Shown: positions 50,359-59,553 of the stretch, in pieces
Numbering within the stretch: the stretch's first letter is position 1
How the letters are laid out: the number at the start of each line of letters is the position of its first letter
Source: Olsenella sp. KGMB02461
GTDB taxonomy: Bacteria > Actinomycetota > Coriobacteriia > Coriobacteriales > Atopobiaceae
DNA: 64,000 bases
Direction of reading: 5' to 3'
Assembly (NCBI RefSeq): GCF_012584445.1
Contig: NZ_JABAHI010000008.1
Location: 1,054,001-1,118,000 of the forward strand
Made by a program: the position numbers and the translations under genes
The notes under the pieces: generated by a model
The model's database searches: none
Seen by the model: only the letters and a program-made list of their open reading frames with translations
What the model was told of the DNA's origin: nothing

Positions 50359-53169
50359 CTAATCCAGATGCAATCTGGCCTCAGACCCAGTTTTGCTTCG
50401 CGTCACCACTATCTGCTTAGGGATGGTTTCACGCATGAGGTCGACGTGGCTGATGACGCCGACAAGCTTAGAATCGCCCGTGAGATTGGTAAGCGCATTG
50501 ATGGCCAATCCCAGTGACTCGGTATCCAATGAGCCAAAGCCTTCGTCGACAAACATCACATCTAGGCGCACACCTCCCGCCTGAGACTGCACCACATCAG
50601 ACAACCCCAATGCCAATGAGAGCGACGCCTTGAACATCTCTCCGCCCGAAAGCGTAGAAGCTGGCCTACGCTTACCGGTGTAAGCATCGAAGACATTGAT
50701 ATCCAAACCTGTTGCGCCTCGAAGGTCCCTAGACTCAACCGATCGCTCTAGGGCGAATCGTCCTTGAGTCATGGAAGAGAGCCTGCGATTAGCTGCTGCG
50801 AGCACACGATCGAACCAACGGGCCTGCAGGAAAGTCTCAAAATCAAGACCCTTGTGAATTCCCTCACGCCTTGCCACGCGGCCAAGAGGCTCAAGTACTT
50901 TGAATTCATCTCGGATCTGATCTTGGCGAGATGCCAATTCTTCAAGCACTTTCTTTACCCCGCTATTGGCAGCTGTTCTTTCCGCCAATGCATCTTGCCG
51001 ATCGCGCAATGCTTGGCCTTGCGCTTCCCAGGCATCGCGATCTTTTTGATAGACCTCTTTGTCTGGCACAGAAAGCTTGTCTCGCTGTTCTTTCAAAAGA
51101 CACTGCTGCTGAGCTGTTTGCTCAAGTTTTTGTTGACTCTCTTGCAGTGTCTTTTGTGCGGCCTCACGAATTCGCTTCAACTCTGCCGCCTGATCATGGA
51201 ACCCTTGAGCAGCTTTTCTTGCTTCATCGAGACTTGGATAGCTCAATCCACTGGCCAGAGTGCTCAAGCGCTCCTTTGCAGCAGCCAATGCACTGGAAGC
51301 TTGGCCTTGCTGTTCCAGCGCGCTTTTAAGAGCTGCTTGGGCTTCTTCTTGGGCTTTCTTGAGAGTCCCAATGCTCTGCTGAAGCTCCTGGGATTCCCTT
51401 TCTAATGCCTTTAAACTATCAAGCTTGGTTTCAAGGGCTTTTCTTTGGCGCTTTTCACCTTTCACCATTTCTTTAAGGGCAGCTACTTGTTTCTTAGCAA
51501 GAGCCGCTACCTGATCTACAGACTCAAAGCTGGTGCCTAGTGCAGTTTGATCTTCCGGATCCAATGCGTTCCATGCGGTCTCAAAGCGCCCCTGAGCAGA
51601 GGAGAGCTCCTTTGCTGCTGCGTCTCGAATCTCAATGGCCTGATCGCGGGCTTCCTGTAAATCATTTAACTCGTCTTCTGTAGGCATGTCTTCGGCCAGC
51701 GGGGCAGGTGACGGATGAGTAGTAGCTCCGCATACCAAGCAGGGCTGACCTTCTTGGAGCTTTTGAGCCAGAATTCCTGCCACGCCATTGCTGCGAGCAT
51801 TGTCGGCCATAGACCAGCGATCTTTTGCATCCTGAGCTGCTTTTTGCAACTGGTTATAGTCAACTGTTTTATTGAGGCAATCCTTTGCCAACGTGGCTAC
51901 CTGACCACAGGTGCCAATACGCCTTTCAAGAGATTCCACTTTCTTTTGGATGCCGTTGAGCATCTCGGAAGTCTCAAGACGTTGTGTATTTACCTCAGCA
52001 AGTTGAGCAATCCTTGCATCAGCCGCATCAAGGGCAGCCTTCGCCTCAGACTCTTGCGCCTGGGCGACATCCTTTGCCTGTTGAACGCTTTTCTCGGCAG
52101 CCTGCGCTTTGTTTACTTCCTCACGCTGTGCATCCACCGCAAGATAGTCGTCAAATTCTTTCTCTATTGCAAGGCTTTGAGCCGTAAGATGATGCTCTTG
52201 AATTTCGTTTTTCTGGGCCTCGCTATAACGATTCTTGGCCCTGGCAACAGCGTTTTCCAATTCTGGAAGCTGGCAAGTCATCCGAGCAATGGAATCATCG
52301 AGCTCCTGAGCACGCTCCAAAAGCTGACGCTGACGCTCAAGCTCAGAGGACTCTTTTTGGAATTGTGCGAGAACCGCCGAGAGTTCTGCGCGTTCACTTT
52401 CGTCGGCCTTGCATAGTTCCTCGACTACGCTAAGAGGATCAGCTACGGTGGCAGCTTCGCCCTGTGCCCAATTCTCAAGCTCCTCCACAAGTTTGGGCGC
52501 ACCTTGAGCTCGAATCACTTCGGTGCGAGCCTGATTCTTTATATTTTTAGCTTCAGCCTCCACTGAAGCCGCTTGCGACTTGAGCATCTCTTGTAAGACA
52601 CCCGCGTTGGCTGTGTGGAAGAGCGTCGAGAACACCTCTTTGCGCTCTTTGGTATCGGCCTCTAGCAAGCGTGCAAAATCGCCCTGAGCAATCATGGCTA
52701 TCTGCATGAACTGCTTCTGGCTAAGTCCTAAAAGCTCCTCGATGCGCCTGGTTACCTCGAGCTTTTTCGTAATAGGCGAAATTCCTTGAGGAATAGCCCC
52801 GCTCTCAACACCCTCCCAAAGCTCTACAGTGGGCTTGTTGGTGGTGACGCCTTTTTTGCCTTGCTTTGGTCTCTCATAGAACAAGGTGCGGTGCACTTTG
52901 TAGCGTATGCCTTTGAGTTCAAACTCCAGATCCACGTAGCCAGGAGTGCCAAACTCGGCAAATTGAGAGTATAGAGTGCTGTCGTTATCTCCATCATTGG
53001 CAGTACTGCCAAACAACGCAAAGGTAATTGCATCAAAAATAGTGGTTTTACCAGCACCGGTGTCGCCGCAAATCAAATAAAGGCCCGAAGTTCCCAGCTG
53101 CTCGAAGTCGATGGTAGTTTCTTTTGCATAGGGCCCAAAGGCGCTCATGGTAAGGGTAAGCGGTCTCAT
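50359..53169 (-). CDS. sbcC: SbcC: SMC-like ATPase of the SbcCD nuclease
   Basis: A 936-aa ATPase subunit (Rad50 homologue) of the complex that opens hairpins and trims DNA ends. Walker A is CGDTGAGKTTIFDAITFALFG near residue 35; Q-loop region KQFMQIAMIAQGDFARLLEA. Two long coiled-coil arms flank the zinc hook QPCLVCGATTHP (Cys477, Cys480). The C-terminal lobe has LSGGEMFKASLSLALGLSD and the Walker B MFVDEGFGSLDTES. Length is somewhat shorter than E. coli SbcC, as usual in Gram-positives. It starts 3 bp after the sbcD stop codon. A motif copy (52091) is translated as AAEKS inside a coiled coil. Confidence 0.96.
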   Translation of the reverse strand: MRPLTLTMSAFGPYAKETTIDFEQLGTSGLYLICGDTGAGKTTIFDAITFALFGSTANDGDNDSTLYSQFAEFGTPGYVDLEFELKGIRYKVHRTLFYERPKQGKKGVTTNKPTVELWEGVESGAIPQGISPITKKLEVTRRIEELLGLSQKQFMQIAMIAQGDFARLLEADTKERKEVFSTLFHTANAGVLQEMLKSQAASVEAEAKNIKNQARTEVIRAQGAPKLVEELENWAQGEAATVADPLSVVEELCKADESERAELSAVLAQFQKESSELERQRQLLERAQELDDSIARMTCQLPELENAVARAKNRYSEAQKNEIQEHHLTAQSLAIEKEFDDYLAVDAQREEVNKAQAAEKSVQQAKDVAQAQESEAKAALDAADARIAQLAEVNTQRLETSEMLNGIQKKVESLERRIGTCGQVATLAKDCLNKTVDYNQLQKAAQDAKDRWSMADNARSNGVAGILAQKLQEGQPCLVCGATTHPSPAPLAEDMPTEDELNDLQEARDQAIEIRDAAAKELSSAQGRFETAWNALDPEDQTALGTSFESVDQVAALAKKQVAALKEMVKGEKRQRKALETKLDSLKALERESQELQQSIGTLKKAQEEAQAALKSALEQQGQASSALAAAKERLSTLASGLSYPSLDEARKAAQGFHDQAAELKRIREAAQKTLQESQQKLEQTAQQQCLLKEQRDKLSVPDKEVYQKDRDAWEAQGQALRDRQDALAERTAANSGVKKVLEELASRQDQIRDEFKVLEPLGRVARREGIHKGLDFETFLQARWFDRVLAAANRRLSSMTQGRFALERSVESRDLRGATGLDINVFDAYTGKRRPASTLSGGEMFKASLSLALGLSDVVQSQAGGVRLDVMFVDEGFGSLDTESLGLAINALTNLTGDSKLVGVISHVDLMRETIPKQIVVTRSKTGSEARLHLD

Positions 53170-53172
53170 GGC

Positions 53173-54315
53173 TTAGGCCTCCAAGTTTTCGACGGAGGCT
53201 TCCACTACAGCCACCTGTTCTGGACTCATAGAATGACCTGTCTGCAGTTCAAAAAACTCGCCAAACAGCGCTTCCAAAGAAGCCTCAGCCTCTACCGGCA
53301 TCAATGGCAGTTCATCCTCTGCATCTATCTCTGTCTGCAGCTCGAGTCCCATCAAATTGGGGTAGGCTTCGCGCAAGCGGCCCATGGCGTCCAATGGCAT
53401 GGCATCATCTGTAAGCGTCACATACACATAATCATCAGCAGGTGCCGAAGCTAGTACTTCCGGACTCAAAAGCTCCTCCAACGGACCGCGAATCTTTCTC
53501 AAATCATGCACTGGCTCAATGGGTACCAGCTCAATGGAAGTCTCGCAGGCGCCATCTTTCTTGGATCCCATTTCGACTAGCACCATCGACTTTTCGTTGG
53601 ACGCCTCGCTCACAGAGTATTTCACCGGAGATCCGGCATAACGCACCGTATCCCGAGCCACCTTCTGAGGCCTATGCAGGTGACCCAGCGCCACATAATC
53701 AAAAGGCTCATAGACCGACGCGTCGACATTGTCTGTGCCGCCCACGTTCAACTCACTCTCTGAGCGTTGGGGGCTCACCAGGCCATTGGTGACAAATTGG
53801 TGGGATACGCAGACATTGAGCTGGGAAGTATCGATGCCCATTGCATCCACCAGGGCTTTGAGTGCCATCGTATAGGTGTCTGTTTTGACATCCAAAGCGG
53901 CGCGTACCGTAGCCGGGCGCACAAAGGGGATAGGCCAGATATATACCGGCCCCTCCTCATCACTCACTATCACAGGCTTTACGGGCTCTTTAAGAGGACC
54001 GGTGACATGTACCCCGCGGGAAGCCAGTAACTTTGACCCATAGCCCACCCGGGCAGCCGAATCATGGTTTCCTGGAGTCGCCACCACGGTGATGTTTTTC
54101 TCGGCAAGGGCCTCTAAAAAGCTGCCGATAAGATCTATCGCCCGGTCGCTGGACTGTGCATTGTCATAGAGATCGCCCGCTAAGAGCACCACGTCAACGG
54201 CGCGATCTTCGCAGAGCCTTACGGCTTGATCAAGTGCAGATCTAAGTTCTTCTTCCATGGAGTATCCGCGCACCCGTTTGCCCGCGTGAAGATCTGAAAG
54301 ATGTAGCAATCGCAT
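53173..54315 (-). CDS. sbcD: SbcD: nuclease subunit of SbcCD
   Basis: A 380-aa calcineurin-like phosphoesterase (Mre11 homologue). Metal-binding motifs in order: LLHLSDLHAGKR, LLAGDLYDNAQSS, VVATPGNHDSAARV, VCVSHQFVTNG and VALGHLHRPQ, all intact. The C-terminal part is the SbcC-binding region. AGGGG precedes the ATG at 54315. First gene of the sbcDC operon. A perfect GAACATATGTTC palindrome at 54371-54382, 55 bp upstream, suggests LexA control. A motif copy (54098) is translated as LAEKN. Confidence 0.96.
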   Translation of the reverse strand: MRLLHLSDLHAGKRVRGYSMEEELRSALDQAVRLCEDRAVDVVLLAGDLYDNAQSSDRAIDLIGSFLEALAEKNITVVATPGNHDSAARVGYGSKLLASRGVHVTGPLKEPVKPVIVSDEEGPVYIWPIPFVRPATVRAALDVKTDTYTMALKALVDAMGIDTSQLNVCVSHQFVTNGLVSPQRSESELNVGGTDNVDASVYEPFDYVALGHLHRPQKVARDTVRYAGSPVKYSVSEASNEKSMVLVEMGSKKDGACETSIELVPIEPVHDLRKIRGPLEELLSPEVLASAPADDYVYVTLTDDAMPLDAMGRLREAYPNLMGLELQTEIDAEDELPLMPVEAEASLEALFGEFFELQTGHSMSPEQVAVVEASVENLEA

Positions 54316-54370
54316 AGCCGCCCCTACCCTTAATGTTTTTTGTCACTGTACACTAATTCGCTCTTGAATG

Positions 54371-54382
54371 GAACATATGTTC
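54371..54382 (-). promoter_or_regulatory. LexA (SOS) box upstream of sbcDC
   Basis: GAACATATGTTC is a perfect 12-bp palindrome identical to the core of the Gram-positive SOS consensus, 55 bp upstream of sbcD. It would also be near the promoter of the divergent ppaC. Confidence 0.7.
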
Positions 54383-54536
54383 TGATATCTTGTAGGTGCG
54401 GTGACGATCGGGTGCCTTAACTCATTCACCGCGCCACTAGGAGAAAAGTCCTGTTCTAATAGGTGGTATTTAAAGCTATGTTTGTCTTCAGGTAGCCTTC
54501 ACGCCTAAAGACACTCACCTATTCAAGGAGCAAACC

Positions 54537-56195
54537 ATGGCAGAGTCCATCCGCAAAGTAAATGTCATCGGGCATTTAAATCCCGATACTGACAGTATTT
54601 GTTCCGCCATCTCCTACGCCTACCTTAAAAACGCGCTGGGCCCTAAGATTTTTGAGCCCCGCCGTTGCGGCAATATCAATCGCGAGACTGCATTTGTGTT
54701 GAAGCGTTGGGGGGTCGAGGAGCCGGAGCTCATTACCTCAGTGCGTCCCCAAATCAAGGACCTTGAATATCAAAAGCAAAAGGGTATCAATGGCGAGATG
54801 TCGCTTTATGCCGCTTGGAACCTCATGCGCGAAGAGCATCAGGACACCCTTTGCATCACTGATGAGAACGAGGACCTGCGCGGCCTGGTCACCGTAAAAG
54901 ACATCGCCAACGCCAATATGGCCATCTTCGACACCGATGTCTTGGCAACCGCTCGCACCAGCTACCGCAATGTGATCGAGACCCTCAACGGCGAAATGGT
55001 GTTGGGCAATCCTGATGACGTCATCACCAGCGGCCGCGTCTTTGTAGGCACCAGCCCTGAGATGATGGAAGACACTATCGAAGAGGGCGATATCGTACTT
55101 GTCACCAACCGCTATGAGACCCAGCACTACGCGGTGGGAAGCGGCGCTGCCTGCCTCATCATCTGCTGCGACGCCCCTGTGACTCGCGCGCTTAAGAGCT
55201 CTGCCGAGCACCATGGCTGCCGCATCATCACCACCCCTTACGATACCTACGCAGCCACCCGTCTCATCTGCATGTCTATGCCGGTGCGCTCCATCATGCT
55301 CGACCACGACCTCGTCGAGTTCTCCGTCAATACCACCGTGGAAGACGTCCGCAAGGTCATGAGCTCAACCCGCCACCGCTTCTTCCCTGTCATCAATGAA
55401 GAGGGCCATTTTGACGGTGTCATTACCTCTGCCAACCTCTTCGACATCAAGCGCAAGCACGTCATCTTGGTAGACCACAACGAGGTCTCCCAGGCGGTAG
55501 ACGGCCTGTCTCATGCCATCATTCTTGAAATCATCGACCACCATCGCATTGGCTCGATCGAAACCTCTGCCCCCGCACTCTTCCGCAACCAGCCGGTTGG
55601 CTGCACCTGCACCATCGTCAAGCAGATGTATGACGAGAACGGCGTCACTCCTCCGCCACACATCGCAGGTCTCATGCTCTCGGCTATCCTCTCCGACACA
55701 CTCACCTTCCGCTCCCCCACCTGCACGGATCAAGACCGTATTGCAGCCCAGGAACTGGCTGGTATCGTAGGGGTAGACATCGATGCCTATGCAGATGAGA
55801 TGTTTGAAGCCGGCGCAGACCTCACTGGCCGTACCGCTGACGAAGTCTTCCACGGCGACTTCAAAGTCTTCTCTCGAGGCAGCGCACGCTTTGGCGTAGG
55901 CCAAGGCAGCTACATGACCGAGGCCAGCCGCCGCGCCGCAGAGGACCTGCTGCGCCCCTATCTGGCTGACGCAGCTAAGAACGAGGATCTTCCCATCATT
56001 TTGTATATGTTTACCGATGTGAAGACCCAGACCACAGATCTGCTCTATTACGGCGAGGGCGCCGAGGCTGTCATCAAGGCCGCTTTTGGTGTCGAGCCTG
56101 AAGAAGGCATGGCCGTGCTGCCTGGCGTCGTAAGCCGCAAGAAGCAAATGATCCCGCCTCTCATGAACGCCTTCGAGCGTCTCTCGGAGGAGTAA
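54537..56195 (+). CDS. ppaC: manganese-dependent family II inorganic pyrophosphatase with CBS and DRTGG domains
   Basis: A 552-aa enzyme that splits pyrophosphate. DHH part: VIGHLNPDTDSICSA at the N-terminus, with VILVDHNEVSQAV and EIIDHHRIGS after the insert. The regulatory insert (about 75-305) contains CBS motifs (LRGLVTVKDIA and FFPVINEEGHFDGVITSANLFDI) around a DRTGG domain, as in clostridial CBS-PPases that are inhibited by AMP and stimulated by other adenine nucleotides. The C-terminal DHHA2 domain has the substrate-binding end SRKKQMIPPL. AAGGAG precedes the ATG. It heads a unit with the large unknown protein 31 bp downstream. Confidence 0.95.
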   Translation: MAESIRKVNVIGHLNPDTDSICSAISYAYLKNALGPKIFEPRRCGNINRETAFVLKRWGVEEPELITSVRPQIKDLEYQKQKGINGEMSLYAAWNLMREEHQDTLCITDENEDLRGLVTVKDIANANMAIFDTDVLATARTSYRNVIETLNGEMVLGNPDDVITSGRVFVGTSPEMMEDTIEEGDIVLVTNRYETQHYAVGSGAACLIICCDAPVTRALKSSAEHHGCRIITTPYDTYAATRLICMSMPVRSIMLDHDLVEFSVNTTVEDVRKVMSSTRHRFFPVINEEGHFDGVITSANLFDIKRKHVILVDHNEVSQAVDGLSHAIILEIIDHHRIGSIETSAPALFRNQPVGCTCTIVKQMYDENGVTPPPHIAGLMLSAILSDTLTFRSPTCTDQDRIAAQELAGIVGVDIDAYADEMFEAGADLTGRTADEVFHGDFKVFSRGSARFGVGQGSYMTEASRRAAEDLLRPYLADAAKNEDLPIILYMFTDVKTQTTDLLYYGEGAEAVIKAAFGVEPEEGMAVLPGVVSRKKQMIPPLMNAFERLSEE

Positions 56196-56226
56196 TTCGA
56201 GACGGGGCGACATTAAAGGAAGGTCC

Positions 56227-58743
56227 ATGGAGACATCTGCCACTCTGCACCTGCCGCCCTACAGCAAGATCACCACCTTCCCCGATCTTTTGGGTCAGGA
56301 GCCCTCTTCGGAGGGCTCCGCCCTCTCGAGCGGGCTGGTATTGCTTGAGCCCACCACCCGCTCATGGACTGAATGTGGGTGGAACTGGGCTCAGATAGAT
56401 CCTGCTTCGATCCACCCTCGCGCCCCTAGATGGGGTTATTTGGCCCGCCTTCTTGACGGCAGCAATGTCAAAATCTATGGCTGCATAGGGCCAAACGGCG
56501 AGTTTTGGCCATGCGAAGAACCCCAAAACGAGCCTCCTGCCACAGCGCCCTTTATGCGTGTGGTTCCAGAAGGCGGAGGTAGAAGGGGCACCATCACCGC
56601 AGACCTCAAAGATGCTCCTCCCTTTGCTTATTGGAAGGCCACTGGCCGCCACAAATACAAGCTCACCAAGCTCCCTGAGAGGTTCAACGGCGCTCTTACT
56701 TCACCGGACGCCCCAGAGCTGGAACTTTGTGAGCTCATTGCCCTCGCAAGCGCCTGCTTTGTGACTCTTTATGAGACTTCTGATGGATCAGACGAAAACA
56801 GTCAGGAAGCATTCTCACTGGACGTTCTCACCAAGAGCCCGCTGCCAGATGCCCTGGACCGCCTCCTTGAAGCCAGCGATTCAGCCAATCCCCTAGCTCG
56901 TTATAGCGCCCGTATCCTGGCGCGATCAGGAGCAAAATTCCTGCGTCCGCTGGCAGCCAAATACGACTGCACTATCGTGAGGCTTCCCACTTCCAACCTC
57001 TGGTGGATCCGCATGCCCTCCGACCTTCCTTTGGAGGATCGTCGCCAGTTCCTCAAAGTGGAAAGCGCCATTAACCGCATCCAGCTCATCTTGGACAATG
57101 AGAGCGCGCTGGCTTCCAAAGACGAAGACTACATTCAATCCTTTGATGTCTACAAAAACACGATCGGTCTTTTAAACCTCATTGAGACTCACAAGCTCAG
57201 TACCACCTCCGACGAGAACCCGCTGCGCACCGTACAAGGTTTCAGCGCTCCCAAGGGCTCCGAATGGGATGCACGCACGCGTATCTCTCAATCTTGCGAG
57301 CGGTTCCCCTTCTTCACTCGTCTGGAGTACCGTTGTGATATTGATATCAAACTGGGCGTGGCAACCTTCGAGTACGCGGTGCCTGATCCAGACCTCATGC
57401 CCACTCCCTCAGAGAGCGGAAGGGACACCACAAAACAGGACCTTGCCAATCTCTCTGGCATCTATCTCGCCACATTCCTCGCAAGCACTGCCTTTGAGTC
57501 AAACGTCTGCATCATGAATTGCGTGGTCAATGGGTTCGCCGGCTCATTGGGAGGGGACTGCATCATGTCTTTCTCCTTCACCCGCAGCACTTTTGAATCC
57601 CATGTGCTCGCAACCCTCGAGAGCTGCCATTCCAGCACTAAGCCAAGAGAAGTCGCAGCCGATCTTGGCCAGGCTGCTCGATTCTCAGGTGGCCACCAAG
57701 CTGTAGAATCCTTCCGCGTCGAGGGGCTTACCTCTCGCCGCTGTGACCCCTCAGAAGACCAGCGAGAGCTCCCCGACCGTCTTAAGGACCTGCTACGTGC
57801 CGACCGTGTCTGCGAACTTGAGGTAAATCGCGATTTTTATCCTGAGGCCACCCAGCAAGTGGACCAGATTGTCGAGGAAGAAAAAGACAGCCCCGTGGTG
57901 GCCATCATGCGGTTGGAGACCTTGGCTGCTGAGGTGTTGGAAGCCTATGAGAAAGACTATGGCGCTCAAGAGGGCTTGGTGCCCCTCTATTGCGACGGAT
58001 ACTATGCCCGCATGACCATCCATAACGCCCCTCCAGGAGGCACACTTCTCACGGGCATCGATGCGCTCAAAGACCCGCTGGCGCTTTCTCCAGAGCATGC
58101 GGCAGATCCTCATAAGCTTCGCTACTTCCGCGTGCCCGACGCCTACTTCGCCGCCAAGTACTCTTTGAGCAATCGCTATCGCGACCTCGATGACTACCCC
58201 AGCGCTTTAGCCATCCTCGACCAGCTTATCGCCATTGCCCCTAGCTCCAGCCGCCCTCGTCTGCAGCGTGCGGTGGTGCTAGGCGACATGCAAGATTGGC
58301 AGGCTACCATAGAGGCCATCATCGACACACTTAAGGTGGCTCCTGATCTGGCGCTTTTCCCCTACTGCTTCTATCGCATGGCCTATGCCTATTGGCATCT
58401 TGGGCAACATGATCTTGCAGCGGCTTGCTATACCTTGGCCCAGCGAGATCCAGACATCAGCGATCAAGCCCAGCACGAGCTCTTTGCCATGCAGGCAGAG
58501 ACGCATATAGAGCTTCCTGATGTGGCCGAGGCTTCCAGGCGCCTCCAGGCCCAGGGCATCCCGCTGGTACCAGTGGCTTCTGCCTCTGAAACTCTGGCCC
58601 AGTCCACCATCTCCCTGGTCGAGTGCGACGTTCCCCTAATGGCTTGGACCGGCACGTTCATCCTGGGGGACCGCATGTATAACGACGCCCTGGCGGGAGT
58701 GGGCCGCTCTCTGCTCGACGGCACGCCCAGTGCCTATGCCTAA
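56227..58743 (+). CDS. 838-aa uncharacterised protein with TPR-like C-terminal region
   Basis: I recognise no family for most of this protein. It lacks a signal peptide and membrane spans. The N-terminal 150 residues contain many prolines and paired tryptophans; the middle (about 270-480) is mixed alpha/beta with a Gly-rich stretch NGFAGSLGGDCIMSFSFTRSTF. From about 640 to 770 the pattern is TPR-like: YSLSNRYRDLDDYPSALAIL, then helices around LQRAVVLGDMQDWQATIEAI and MAYAYWHLGQHDLAAACYTLA. AAAGGAAGG precedes the ATG, 31 bp after ppaC, so co-expression with pyrophosphatase is likely. The role is unknown; a scaffold for protein partners fits the TPRs. Confidence 0.75.
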   Translation: METSATLHLPPYSKITTFPDLLGQEPSSEGSALSSGLVLLEPTTRSWTECGWNWAQIDPASIHPRAPRWGYLARLLDGSNVKIYGCIGPNGEFWPCEEPQNEPPATAPFMRVVPEGGGRRGTITADLKDAPPFAYWKATGRHKYKLTKLPERFNGALTSPDAPELELCELIALASACFVTLYETSDGSDENSQEAFSLDVLTKSPLPDALDRLLEASDSANPLARYSARILARSGAKFLRPLAAKYDCTIVRLPTSNLWWIRMPSDLPLEDRRQFLKVESAINRIQLILDNESALASKDEDYIQSFDVYKNTIGLLNLIETHKLSTTSDENPLRTVQGFSAPKGSEWDARTRISQSCERFPFFTRLEYRCDIDIKLGVATFEYAVPDPDLMPTPSESGRDTTKQDLANLSGIYLATFLASTAFESNVCIMNCVVNGFAGSLGGDCIMSFSFTRSTFESHVLATLESCHSSTKPREVAADLGQAARFSGGHQAVESFRVEGLTSRRCDPSEDQRELPDRLKDLLRADRVCELEVNRDFYPEATQQVDQIVEEEKDSPVVAIMRLETLAAEVLEAYEKDYGAQEGLVPLYCDGYYARMTIHNAPPGGTLLTGIDALKDPLALSPEHAADPHKLRYFRVPDAYFAAKYSLSNRYRDLDDYPSALAILDQLIAIAPSSSRPRLQRAVVLGDMQDWQATIEAIIDTLKVAPDLALFPYCFYRMAYAYWHLGQHDLAAACYTLAQRDPDISDQAQHELFAMQAETHIELPDVAEASRRLQAQGIPLVPVASASETLAQSTISLVECDVPLMAWTGTFILGDRMYNDALAGVGRSLLDGTPSAYA

Positions 58744-58787
58744 GCAGGAAGGCCACTCGATCCTCTTCGCGCCTCGTATTTGACATT

Positions 58788-58865
58788 CTGCCGAGAAACC
58801 CTCCCTCTCTCATGACTGGCTTCCTCTGTCGAAGCCCATCCTGGGGAGGCGGGGTTTCTTGGCAG
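58788..58865. terminator. terminator-like inverted motif pair
   Basis: CTGCCGAGAAACCC at 58788-58801 and GGGTTTCTTGGCAG at 58852-58865 are inverted with one mismatch; the flanking CTCCC and GGGAG can extend the pairing. It lies about 45 bp after the stop codon of the 838-aa protein gene. The loop is about 50 nt and holds no gene. Confidence 0.6.
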
Positions 58866-58983
58866 GAGCCTTAAGAAACCTGAACCGACTAGAAGGAAAG
58901 TCTGGGGCATTTTAGGGAATTCTTCTTCAAGCACTGTTGCTCGAGACGGCCGGCGCGTCTGTCTCCAAAACAAAGGAAGTCCC

Positions 58984-59427
58984 ATGTCGCAGGATCCTAA
59001 GAAAATTGCCGAGCAAAGCAAGGGCCTCTGGGCCGAGTTTAAAGAGTTCATCTCCCGCGGATCGGTGATCGACCTCGCAGTAGGCATGATCATTGGCGCC
59101 GCGTTCACTGCCATCGTGAGCTCGCTGGTAAACGATGTGGTGATGCCCCTCATCGGCGTGATTATCGGCGGCATTGACTTCTCTGGCATCCAGACCCAGG
59201 TGGGCGGCGCCACCATCATGTGGGGCAACTTCATCCAGGCAATCATCAACTTCTTGCTTATCGCCCTGGTGGTCTTCCTCATGGTGAAGGCCATCAACAC
59301 TGCCCACGATGTGATGACCAAGAAGAACGTCGAGGAACTCGAGGAAGCTACCGCCGAGCCCACTCCCGAGGACAAGCAGCTGCAGCTGCTTGAGGAGATC
59401 CGCGACGCCCTGGTAAATCGCGAGTAA
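58984..59427 (+). CDS. mscL: large-conductance mechanosensitive channel
   Basis: A 147-aa membrane channel that opens on high membrane tension to release solutes during hypo-osmotic shock. The N-terminal amphipathic helix leads into WAEFKEFISRGSVIDLAVGMIIGAAFTAIVSSLVNDVVMPLIG, the conserved first span with pore glycines. A periplasmic loop and second span (FLLIALVVFLMVKAIN) follow, then the charged helical bundle EDKQLQLLEEIRDAL. Length is typical. The start at 58984 has AAAGGAAG upstream. Single gene with its own terminator. Confidence 0.96.
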   Translation: MSQDPKKIAEQSKGLWAEFKEFISRGSVIDLAVGMIIGAAFTAIVSSLVNDVVMPLIGVIIGGIDFSGIQTQVGGATIMWGNFIQAIINFLLIALVVFLMVKAINTAHDVMTKKNVEELEEATAEPTPEDKQLQLLEEIRDALVNRE

Positions 59428-59451
59428 TTAAGGGTTTATCGCGGCCAAGTG

Positions 59452-59489
59452 CGGCATGACTGCCTCCAATGACAGCATGCCGCCTTTTT
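59452..59489 (+). terminator. terminator of mscL
   Basis: CGGCATG and CATGCCG arms (extendable through CTG/CAG) followed by CCTTTTT, 25 bp past the stop codon. Confidence 0.9.
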
Positions 59490-59553
59490 CTGCCAAAAAT
59501 GGTAGCTACCAAATATATTCGTTATTTGTCAAACTTCTCTACCAGACATCAGC

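Larger units (their letters stand above)
1081..58797. repeat. dispersed octamer TTCTCGGC/GCCGAGAA, 36 copies (DNA-uptake-sequence-like)
   Basis: Hand-located starts. TTCTCGGC at 1081, 4217, 4706, 4769, 5912, 17509, 19757, 24587, 29695, 34826, 36420, 39032, 43868, 43924, 52091, 54098. GCCGAGAA at 1272, 5954, 8573, 9182, 13302, 16846, 22423, 23461, 28804, 30275, 34863, 34932, 37860, 38134, 41165, 41648, 43306, 45978, 49103, 58790. Twenty-seven extend to TGCCGAGAA and seven to TGCCGAGAAACCC. About two or three copies of the octamer would be expected by chance in 128 kb of both strands. Roughly a third lie between genes. None occurs after 58.8 kb. A few copies may have been missed by eye. Confidence 0.85.

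Noticed and set aside
1081-58797. Chi-like recombination octamer as explanation of the dispersed motif
   Set aside because: Chi sites are skewed to one strand along a replichore; here the two orientations are nearly equal (16 versus 20) over 58 kb. A whole-genome test is still required.
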